DNA of 10,042 nt from Bacillota bacterium (lineage in GTDB: Bacteria > Bacillota > Bacilli > Calditerricolales > Calditerricolaceae), in contig PKQU01000062.1 in NCBI GenBank assembly GCA_017577925.1, forward strand, positions 1 through 10,042, given 5' to 3'. Positions 1 through 5,767 of the stretch are shown piece by piece. The notes beneath the pieces were generated by a model, which saw only the letters and a program-made list of their open reading frames with translations, was not told where the DNA came from and searched no databases. The translations under genes and the position numbers were made by a program. The number at the start of each line of letters is the position of its first letter. Position 1 is the first letter of the stretch.

Positions 1-692
1 GTGCCGATCAGCATGATCTTGCTGTGCAACGAGAGGCGGCGCATGTGCTTCTTGCGCACCACGTCCAGAAGGACCGTATACCCCACGCTACCCACGATTA
101 CCAGCGCGGCGATCACCAAGAGCACGGACGCATCATGGGCAAACCCCATCAGGTTGTCGGACCAGAGGGCAAACCCGGCGTTGTTGAACGCAGACACGGC
201 GTGAAACAGACTATACAACAACCCGTTTCCCACACCGTATTCCGGAATGAACCGCGCAGCCAAGAGGAGGGCGCCGCACCCCTCCACCACAACGGTGATC
301 AGCACGATCTGCTGGGTGAGGCGAATCAACCCGCTCAAGCTGATCTGTCCATAGGCTTCCTGCAGCACCAGTCGCTCGCGCAGGCCGATCCGTCGCCCGA
401 GCAGCACCGCGATCAAAATGGCAATGGTCACAAAGCCGATCCCGCCCACCTGAACCAGCAGGATGATCACCAGTTTGCCAAAAGCGGTAAAGGTGGTGGG
501 CGTGTCGACAACGCTCAGTCCGGTTACACACACGGCGGACGTCGCCGTAAACAGCGCGTCGATGAAGGAGAGGCCCTCATGCGTCGAAACGGGAAGCCAC
601 AAGAAAAACGCGCCAAGCAGAATCAGGGCGATAAAGCCCAACGCCAGCAGCTTGGCCGGCTGGACATGGAAGACGCTCTTCATCTCGGGCAT
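1..692 (-). CDS. ktrB: Potassium uptake channel subunit KtrB (TrkH/KtrB family), N-terminal 230 residues, cut by the window edge
   Basis: This is the membrane subunit of a Ktr potassium uptake system, which moves K+ (usually with Na+ dependence) under control of a cytoplasmic RCK partner, KtrA or KtrC. No partner gene lies in the window. Only the first 230 residues are present, about half of the usual ~445. Two pore-loop filters of the family are visible: TSAVCVTGLSVVD at residues 51-63 (filter glycine G58) and FHAVSAFNNAGF at 163-174 (G173). QVGGIGF (81-87) and the GRRIGLRERLVLQE stretch (99-112) are also typical. Hydrophobic helices cover about 14-33, 72-98, 126-146 and 188-210. The start at 692 is chosen because AAGGGGGC lies about 8 bases upstream; an in-frame ATG at 683 is too far from it. 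The gene has its own promoter candidate at 740-768, after the uppP terminator, so it is probably transcribed separately. The assignment is strong; frame and motifs were read directly. Confidence 0.95.
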   Translation of the reverse strand, partial: MPEMKSVFHVQPAKLLALGFIALILLGAFFLWLPVSTHEGLSFIDALFTATSAVCVTGLSVVDTPTTFTAFGKLVIILLVQVGGIGFVTIAILIAVLLGRRIGLRERLVLQEAYGQISLSGLIRLTQQIVLITVVVEGCGALLLAARFIPEYGVGNGLLYSLFHAVSAFNNAGFALWSDNLMGFAHDASVLLVIAALVIVGSVGYTVLLDVVRKKHMRRLSLHSKIMLIG

Positions 693-739
693 CGGCAAAA
701 GCCCCCTTCATCTTCACCGGCTATTCTCCAGTCTTTCCA

Positions 740-768
740 TTCGTAGCACGGCCCTGTTCCGCCGTCAA
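740..768 (-). promoter_or_regulatory. Candidate sigma-A-type promoter of ktrB
   Basis: On the minus strand, TTGACG (768-763, 5 of 6 matches to the -35 consensus) is followed after 17 bases by TACGAA (745-740, 3 of 6). The -10 box is preceded directly by TGC, which gives an extended -10. Transcription would start near 733, leaving a leader of about 40 bases before the ktrB ATG at 692. That is too short to hold a c-di-AMP riboswitch of the kind found before some Bacillus K+ transporter genes. The -35 box directly follows the T-rich tail of the uppP terminator. Confidence 0.5.
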
Positions 769-801
769 GAAATAAGCCCTGTGGAGCAGGGTCCACAGGG
801 C
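769..801 (-). terminator. Rho-independent terminator of the GT / murJ-like / uppP block
   Basis: A perfect 10-bp inverted repeat (GCCCTGTGGA at 776-785 and TCCACAGGGC at 792-801) encloses a 6-base loop. On the minus strand the hairpin is followed by TTATTTC, continuing into TT (775-767), as expected of an intrinsic terminator. It begins 21 bases after the uppP stop codon. The plus-strand side has no T tract, so it works in the minus direction. Confidence 0.85.
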
Positions 802-821
802 CTAAAGCGCCGCTTTGGTCA

Positions 822-1604
822 TCAAAAGTGCCCCGTAAACTGGGCAATCAGAACGATGAGGCCCAACGCCCACACGTATAGGGCAAACCCTCTCAGCGAC
901 CCGCGCTGGAGGACGGCAATCATCCACTTCACGGCCAAATACCCGAAAACGGCGGACATCGCCGTACCGACAAGAAGGGAGCTGAGCGGGATGTGCTCTA
1001 CCTGCCCCCCGACGAGTTTCACGCCCTGGTACAAAACGGCGCCCGCGATGGCGGGGATGGAGAGGAGGAAGGAAAAGTAGGCGGCCGTCGCCTTGTCGAT
1101 GCGGCGGAAGAGCGCCGCAGCGATGGTCAGCCCGGAACGCGAAATGGCCGGCAGGATGGCCGCGCCCTGAAACAAGCCGATAATGAACGCATCAGCGTAA
1201 CTGATCTCCTCCAGCGTTTTCCGGCCACGCTCCTTGATCCGATCCGCCAGCCAAAGGATCACGCCCGTGACCAGAAACTCCCAGCCGATCGTGACCCCCG
1301 TCTTGGCGATTTCCTCAAAAAAATCTTCAAACAACAGGCCAATGGCCACCGTCGGAATTGTTCCCACAACCAGCAAACCGGTTAACCGGCTAAACGGTTT
1401 TCTGGCCAGCCCCACCAACGTATCCCAGTAGACCGCGATCACAGCCATCAGCGTACCCAAATGGAGCATGGTGTCCAGAAACAGCCCAGCCTCATCGAGA
1501 CCGAACAGGTGACGCCCCAAATACAAGTGACCGGTGCTGCTGATCGGCAGGAACTCCGTTAGCCCCTGAATCACGCCGAGAATTGCCGCTTGCAACCCGT
1601 CCAT
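822..1604 (-). CDS. uppP: Undecaprenyl-diphosphatase UppP (BacA family)
   Basis: This integral membrane phosphatase turns undecaprenyl diphosphate into undecaprenyl phosphate, recycling the lipid carrier used for peptidoglycan and other surface polymers. Overproduction of this family gives bacitracin resistance. The 260 residues match the usual family length (about 260-275). Catalytic motif 1, GLTEFLPISSTGHL, is at residues 14-27, with E17, S23 and H26. Motif 2, PAISRSGLT, is at 152-160, with the catalytic-type R156. About seven or eight hydrophobic segments fill the rest. The ATG at 1604 is preferred because GAGGTGG (1616-1610) sits 5 bases before it. A GTG three codons further upstream (1613) would fall inside that site. 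The gene follows the murJ-like gene by 92 bases with no terminator between them, and ends at a strong terminator. It is therefore probably the last gene of the block and supplies carrier recycling for the polymer made here. One oddity: motif 2 reads PA where the family usually has PG. Confidence 0.95.
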   Translation of the reverse strand: MDGLQAAILGVIQGLTEFLPISSTGHLYLGRHLFGLDEAGLFLDTMLHLGTLMAVIAVYWDTLVGLARKPFSRLTGLLVVGTIPTVAIGLLFEDFFEEIAKTGVTIGWEFLVTGVILWLADRIKERGRKTLEEISYADAFIIGLFQGAAILPAISRSGLTIAAALFRRIDKATAAYFSFLLSIPAIAGAVLYQGVKLVGGQVEHIPLSSLLVGTAMSAVFGYLAVKWMIAVLQRGSLRGFALYVWALGLIVLIAQFTGHF

Positions 1605-1609
1605 CGTTT

Positions 1610-1616
1610 CCACCTC
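1610..1616 (-). promoter_or_regulatory. Ribosome binding site of uppP, deciding its start
   Basis: GAGGTGG on the minus strand lies 5 bases before the ATG at 1604. It contains the GTG at 1613 that would otherwise give three extra residues, so the ATG is the likelier start. Confidence 0.75.
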
Positions 1617-1696
1617 GTATCCGAATCAACATGATCATGCCATACGGCACCAGCCTACCATGGATGGCTATCGTCCACAAGCCCGCGCGTTCTTTT

Positions 1697-3238
1697 CTAC
1701 TGATGAGAAGCGATGCGACGGCCAAAGGGAAGGCGCGCGGCAAGGTCGCGCAGAAGCGGCTCGCGCAGTGCGCCCAGGACCGCCAAATACGTGCCCACCG
1801 CGACTACCGTCCAGAGCACATAGCACAGCGGCCACGGCTGAGAAAAAGGCAAGTGCTTGAACCCGATCACGGCTGCAGCCATCGCCGCGCTCGCCACAGC
1901 TGTTCGCATTGCCGTTTGCCAAAGGGCTTTCGAGGGTCGAATCCCCCTGCGCACCGCCAGAAGGACGGCCAACGCCAGCGCGCCCACCACCGCAGAAAGG
2001 GAGGAGGCAAGCGCCACCCCGGCATGCCCCCACAGGCGGGACAGGCCCCACGCGAACGCGGCATATGCGGCCACACTAGCCGCCCCAATGTACACGGGGG
2101 TTTTGGCATCTTCATAAGCATAGAAAGCACGCGTGACGAGGTCGCGCACGGCCAAAAAGAGCAGCCCGACACTGTACCCCGCAAGGGCAACCGCGGTCAA
2201 CGCCGTCGCCTGTGCGTCAAAGGCACCGCGGCCGTAGAACAGGCGCACCGTCTCGGGTCCGAGCACCCAGAGAAACGCCGTGGTCGGCACGAGGAGCACG
2301 AACAGGTATTGCAGGCCGCGGGAATACACCTCCGCCACGGACGCATGGGCGCCCTTTTTCACATATTCGGAAAGAAGAGGGAAAAGTGGCAGCGTAAAGG
2401 TTCCGACAAAAAGACCCATGGGTAACTGGGCAATCGACTGGGCGTAGGAGAGGGCCGCAACCTTGGCCGTCCCCAGCTGGGAGGAAAAGGCGCGTTCGAG
2501 AAACTGCGTCAGTTGGGTAAGGAGAGCCCCGAAGGCCAGGGGAATGAACCGCTCCCCCATGCGCACCAGCTCGCTTGGCAACGGCCGCGACGGCACGCGC
2601 ACGGCGCGATAGCCGCGCCGCCACACCGCGGGAAGCAAGAGGGCGGCGGAAAGCCCAAAGCCCAACAACGTCCCCCACGTCACGCCCACAATGCCATAGC
2701 GGGGGGCCCAGATCCACAGGGCAAGCAGAACCATCAGGCTGTTGACCACCCCGCCGAGGGCAGGCAAGAAAAAGCGGTTGTGGCTGTTCAACAGGCTGCT
2801 GTACCACGCCGAAAGCCCGATCAACAACAGCGACGGCGCCATCCAGCGCACGAGAGAAACGGTCAGCTCCCGTGTCTCGCCGGTAAAGCCCGGCGCGACG
2901 AGGGCCACGTACACCTCGGCCCCCACCCAAACGGCAAGGGAAAGAACGCCAAAGGCAACGGCCACCACCCCGCAGCTTTGCGCCGCCACCCGATGCAAAC
3001 GATCGGTCGCACCCCGTTCCATCAGTCCCTTGGCCGTTGGAACCCACAGGGCGTTGAGCATGCCGGGAACCACCAGGGACAGCGTCAAGGGCAGAGTGAG
3101 GGCCACAAAATAGGCATCGGCCGCAGAGCCCGTCCCAAACACCTTGGCCAGGTAAACGTTGCGCAGAAAACCAAAAAGCCGCCCCACTAAGGTGACGGCC
3201 ACAAGCCCCATCGCCGAAACGAAGACGCTACGGGCCAC
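1697..3238 (-). CDS. murJ: MurJ/MviN-family lipid-linked sugar flippase (lipid II or polysaccharide repeat-unit flippase)
   Basis: This is a polytopic membrane protein of the MOP superfamily, MurJ/MviN branch, which moves undecaprenyl-diphosphate-linked sugars across the membrane. Its 513 residues match the usual MurJ length, with about 14 hydrophobic segments. Family signatures are GRLFGFLRN (19-27), FGTGSAADAYFVA (34-46), FYGRGAFD (334-341) and FYAYEDAKTPV (372-382). The start is a GTG at 3238, backed by AAGGGAG (3254-3248) 9 bases upstream; that site overlaps the last codons of the glycosyltransferase gene. The two genes are 6 bases apart, so they are surely cotranscribed and probably coupled. 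Aligned from memory with E. coli MurJ, the residues matching R18, R24 and D39 are kept (R20, R26, D41). Those matching the essential R52 and R270 appear to be lost (about S54 and S268). With its place in a polysaccharide locus, this leaves open that it flips an exopolysaccharide repeat unit rather than lipid II. The family is certain; the substrate is not. Confidence 0.88.
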   Translation of the reverse strand: MARSVFVSAMGLVAVTLVGRLFGFLRNVYLAKVFGTGSAADAYFVALTLPLTLSLVVPGMLNALWVPTAKGLMERGATDRLHRVAAQSCGVVAVAFGVLSLAVWVGAEVYVALVAPGFTGETRELTVSLVRWMAPSLLLIGLSAWYSSLLNSHNRFFLPALGGVVNSLMVLLALWIWAPRYGIVGVTWGTLLGFGLSAALLLPAVWRRGYRAVRVPSRPLPSELVRMGERFIPLAFGALLTQLTQFLERAFSSQLGTAKVAALSYAQSIAQLPMGLFVGTFTLPLFPLLSEYVKKGAHASVAEVYSRGLQYLFVLLVPTTAFLWVLGPETVRLFYGRGAFDAQATALTAVALAGYSVGLLFLAVRDLVTRAFYAYEDAKTPVYIGAASVAAYAAFAWGLSRLWGHAGVALASSLSAVVGALALAVLLAVRRGIRPSKALWQTAMRTAVASAAMAAAVIGFKHLPFSQPWPLCYVLWTVVAVGTYLAVLGALREPLLRDLAARLPFGRRIASHQ

Positions 3239-3244
3239 GCGCGC

Positions 3245-4384
3245 TCACTCCCTTGGCCGCTGCTTGAGCAGCCGCTCGTACACGTTCCACGTCTCGCTCG
3301 CCATCCGTTCCGCCGAAAACGATGTCCGCACGTCACGCCACGCTTGTTCGGCTAGGCGCGCGGCCAGTGACGCATCCCGCATCACCTGCAGCATCCCCCC
3401 CGCCAGCTCTTCCGCCGAACGGGGAGGGACCAACAACCCGTTCTCCCCGTGGCGAAGGAAATCGAGAATGCCCCCGACCGCCGTGGAGACGACCGGCAAG
3501 CGCATGGCCATCGCCTCCAAAACGGACAAGCCAAGGCCTTCGGAAAACGAAGCGCTCACGTACGCATCGAGATTGGCAAGACAGTCGGGAACATCGCGGC
3601 GAAATCCCGTGAAACAGACGGCATCGGTAATGCCCAGGGCACGGGCCTGCGCATCGAGTTGCGCGCGCAGCGGGCCATCTCCGATGAGGACCAGCCGGGC
3701 ACGCGGTTCGATCTTCCGCACACGGGAAAAGGCGTGCAAGAGCACCGACAAGCCCTTCACTTCCACAAAGCGGGCCACCGTTCCCCACACAAACGCGTCG
3801 GCCGGAAATCCCCATTCTTGCCGTAACGCGGCGTGCCGGCGGTCGGGTGAAAAACGCTCCACATCGATGCCGTGGTGAATCACGCTAATGCGCTCGGGCA
3901 AAATGCCCTCCGTCACCAGCTGCGCCTTGAGGGCTTGAGAGATGGCGATATAGTGATGGTTCCAGCGGCGTGTCCAGCGTTCCATCTGCGCAGCCACGAA
4001 ATAGGCCAGCGGGTTGGGGTAATCATAGCGCAGCACGCTGTGCACGGTGGTGACCAGCGGTATCGCAGTGCGGCGCGCGGCCACGCGGGCAAAAAAATTC
4101 GCCTTGACCCCGTGGGTATGCACCACATCCGGTTGAAACCGGCGAAAGAGCGCGGCCAGGCCCCGCACCAATCGGATATCCAGACGGCCATAGGGCATCA
4201 CCGACAGCGCGAAGCCGCGCTGCCGCAATTCCTGCGCCAGCCGCGCCTCATAAAAACAGGCCAAATGCAATTCGACCGGGAACGCTGCATCCCGAAGGTG
4301 GGTAAACAATTGCACGAGGTACTCTTCCGCCCCGCCGTATTCCCCACCACCGATCACGTGCAACACTCGGACCCGCCGCGCCAT
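3245..4384 (-). CDS. Glycosyltransferase family 4 (GT-B fold), surface polysaccharide assembly
   Basis: This cytoplasmic or membrane-associated retaining glycosyltransferase would add a sugar from a nucleotide donor to a growing lipid-linked repeat unit. It has 379 residues from the chosen start, a normal GT4 size. The N-terminal acceptor domain opens with RVLHVIGGGEYGGAEEYL (about residues 5-23), the usual glycine-rich beta1 loop, followed by VVHTHGVKANFFARV (87-101). The C-terminal domain holds GTVARFVEVKG (201-211), VLIGDGPLR and the E-x7-E donor motif EGLGLSVLE (E282, E290) followed by PVVSTAVGG. The frame stays open up to a GTG at 4441, but the ATG at 4384 is preferred: the family normally begins there, and a promoter candidate with its -10 box at 4447-4442 would start transcription after that GTG. 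The ribosome binding site is weak (GGGA about 10 bases upstream). The murJ-like gene follows after 6 bases. Donor and acceptor cannot be read from the sequence. Confidence 0.9.
   Translation of the reverse strand: MARRVRVLHVIGGGEYGGAEEYLVQLFTHLRDAAFPVELHLACFYEARLAQELRQRGFALSVMPYGRLDIRLVRGLAALFRRFQPDVVHTHGVKANFFARVAARRTAIPLVTTVHSVLRYDYPNPLAYFVAAQMERWTRRWNHHYIAISQALKAQLVTEGILPERISVIHHGIDVERFSPDRRHAALRQEWGFPADAFVWGTVARFVEVKGLSVLLHAFSRVRKIEPRARLVLIGDGPLRAQLDAQARALGITDAVCFTGFRRDVPDCLANLDAYVSASFSEGLGLSVLEAMAMRLPVVSTAVGGILDFLRHGENGLLVPPRSAEELAGGMLQVMRDASLAARLAEQAWRDVRTSFSAERMASETWNVYERLLKQRPRE
3248..3254 (-). promoter_or_regulatory. Ribosome binding site supporting the GTG start of the murJ-like gene
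   Basis: AAGGGAG on the minus strand ends 9 bases before the GTG at 3238 and lies just before and against the stop codon of the glycosyltransferase (3247-3245). It favours GTG 3238 over the internal ATG ten codons in, and suggests translational coupling. Confidence 0.65.
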
Positions 4385-4441
4385 CCCAACCACATCCCAA
4401 AGCAAAAAGTTTCCAAACCAACCGGTTCTGTTGCTGTCCAC

Positions 4442-4471
4442 ATTTTATCTTACCGGCAATTCCGTCTGCAA
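4442..4471 (-). promoter_or_regulatory. Candidate promoter of the GT / murJ-like / uppP block
   Basis: On the minus strand TTGCAG (4471-4466) and TAAAAT (4447-4442, 5 of 6 matches to the -10 consensus) are 18 bases apart. Transcription would begin near 4435, giving a leader of about 50 bases before the ATG at 4384. The AT-rich stretch stands out in GC-rich surroundings. Confidence 0.5.
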
Positions 4472-4481
4472 TTGTCGCCCC

Positions 4482-4510
4482 TTGATTTTTCCCCGCTGTT
4501 ATGCGGTAAT
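4482..4510 (+). promoter_or_regulatory. Candidate promoter of the polymerase / 835-residue-protein pair
   Basis: TTGATT (4482-4487) is followed after 17 bases by GGTAAT (4505-4510), which is preceded directly by TGC (extended -10). Transcription would begin near 4517, about 30 bases before the ATG at 4549. Both boxes are only 4 of 6 matches. The -35 box lies 10 bases from the -35 box of the divergent minus-strand candidate. Confidence 0.35.
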
Positions 4511-4548
4511 GTTCAAGGGACAACACGAACCACCAGGAGAGACCGGTC

Positions 4549-5766
4549 ATGGTAAAGGTACTCAATTGGAAACGCGATGCCCTGCTCATCGCTTTTCTTT
4601 TATACCCGATTGTCGACTACGTATTACGGCTGCTGCCGCTCCCGGTACTGCCGTCACTTTGGGACGAGGCCGTCCTGGTGGCCCTGTTTTTTGTCGCCGC
4701 CCACCGGGCGCGAAGGGACGATCGTCGCCTTCCGGGGTTCCTGACCACTCCCCTCTACGCCTTCATCGCCCTCGGTGTGGCCATGATCGGCGCCGACCTC
4801 ACCAATTTTGGAGTCGCGACGGAAGGGTTCCGTGCCATCTTTCAGTACATGATCGCCTTGTACACCGGCCTCCACCTGTTCCGTACACAAGCGGAGGCAA
4901 ACGACGCCCTGACGCTGTTTGTCGCCACGGCCGGAATCGTCGCCGTCTATGGACTTCTGCAGCCCTTCCTCGGCATCGAGACCCCCATGAGCTGGGTGGA
5001 TGCCAGTGAAGGGCAACGGATACGAATTTTCTCCATCGTGCAGAGCCCGAACGTCCTTGGCAGCTATATGGTGCTGGCCCTCCCCCTCACGATTTGCCTG
5101 ACCGTTTTTGCCCCATCACGGGCGCGCCGCATCGCCTTCGCCCTGTGCGCGACGGCACTTTTCGCCGCCCTCGTTCTTACGTTCTCCCGCGGAGCGCAGC
5201 TGGCGTTTTTCCTTTCGTTGATCCTCGTCGGCGTGCTACGCGACCGGCGTCTGCTCCTCGCCGGCCTGGCCATCGCCGTGCTGGTGGCCGTACTGGTGCC
5301 GAGCGTGACCGAGCGCTTTCTGCACATCTTCACGCCCGAGTACCTGGAAAAAAGCGCGAACGACGGCCGCATCGCCCGTTGGCTCGGGGCCTTTGACATG
5401 ATGCGCTTGGAACCGCTGTTTGGACTGGGGCCCGGCCACTACGGTGGTGCCGTAGGCAATCGCCATTTCGGCACCATTTACGTGGACAGCTACTATTTCA
5501 AAACCTTGGCCGAGATGGGCCTGGTGGGACTGGGGCTGTGGCTGTGGCTACTCGGCGCCCTGTTCTTCGCGCTCCATCAAACCTGGCGTGCACTGGCGAA
5601 GGGAGAAGCGCGCTGGCTGTCCATCAGCCTGTTTGCCGGGCTGCTTGGGATGGCCTTGCACAACGGCGTGGAAAACATCTTCGAGGTGCCGTTCCTCAAC
5701 GCCTACTTTTGGTTTCTGTCCGGCCTGACGCTGGCATTGCCGCATCTGGCACGGAAGGAGGCTTGA
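4549..5766 (+). CDS. O-antigen ligase / Wzy-type polymerase family membrane protein (Wzy_C domain)
   Basis: This is a polytopic inner-membrane protein of 405 residues, the usual size for the O-antigen ligase/polymerase superfamily. Members use undecaprenyl-diphosphate-linked saccharides outside the membrane either to polymerise repeat units or to transfer the chain to an acceptor. About ten to twelve hydrophobic segments are visible. TFSRGA (211-216), followed by a hydrophobic helix, is the typical Wzy_C signature. A large outer loop (about 240-320) carries NDGRIARWLGAFDMM (270-284), GLGPGHYG (292-299) and DSYYFKTLAEMGLVGL (313-328), the last resembling the family's H/D-N-x-Y-L...AE-x-G pattern. 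The start is clear: AGGAGAG (4535-4541) lies 7 bases before the ATG. The stop is one base from the next gene, whose ribosome binding site lies inside this gene, so the two are translationally linked. In a Gram-positive, polymerase or protein/wall ligase is likelier than LPS ligase. Sequence alone does not decide. Confidence 0.85.
   Translation: MVKVLNWKRDALLIAFLLYPIVDYVLRLLPLPVLPSLWDEAVLVALFFVAAHRARRDDRRLPGFLTTPLYAFIALGVAMIGADLTNFGVATEGFRAIFQYMIALYTGLHLFRTQAEANDALTLFVATAGIVAVYGLLQPFLGIETPMSWVDASEGQRIRIFSIVQSPNVLGSYMVLALPLTICLTVFAPSRARRIAFALCATALFAALVLTFSRGAQLAFFLSLILVGVLRDRRLLLAGLAIAVLVAVLVPSVTERFLHIFTPEYLEKSANDGRIARWLGAFDMMRLEPLFGLGPGHYGGAVGNRHFGTIYVDSYYFKTLAEMGLVGLGLWLWLLGALFFALHQTWRALAKGEARWLSISLFAGLLGMALHNGVENIFEVPFLNAYFWFLSGLTLALPHLARKEA
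5755..5761 (+). promoter_or_regulatory. Strong ribosome binding site of the 835-residue protein, inside the preceding gene
   Basis: AAGGAGG ends 6 bases before the ATG at 5768 and overlaps the final codons of the polymerase gene, whose TGA is at 5764-5766. The near-consensus site and 1-base gap suggest that both proteins are made together. Confidence 0.8.
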
Positions 5767-5767
5767 C

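Noticed and set aside
24..746. A 240-residue plus-strand frame over the ktrB region
   Set aside because: Its product is Gln/His/Arg-rich without any fold signal, while the minus strand reads as a clear KtrB with both pore motifs.
1630..1639. Palindrome CATGATCATG upstream of uppP
   Set aside because: It is a perfect 10-base palindrome but isolated, not repeated elsewhere in the window, and it does not extend beyond 10 bases, so an operator cannot be claimed.
1605..1696. Possible uppP promoter (TTGTGG, 17 bases, TAGGCT on the minus strand)
   Set aside because: Each box matches only 3 of 6 consensus bases, which is no better than chance in this composition. The 92-base gap otherwise shows only the uppP ribosome binding site and no terminator.
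1583..3190. Long plus-strand frames (1583-2425, 2513-3190) opposite the murJ-like gene, and the minus frame 2217-3047
   Set aside because: These are shadows: basic, low-hydrophobicity products with no recognisable motif, wholly inside the MurJ-family coding region.
4385..4441. N-terminal extension of the first glycosyltransferase to a GTG at 4441
   Set aside because: The added residues do not resemble the start of a GT4 enzyme, there is no good ribosome binding site before the GTG, and the best -10 box (4447-4442) would start transcription downstream of it.
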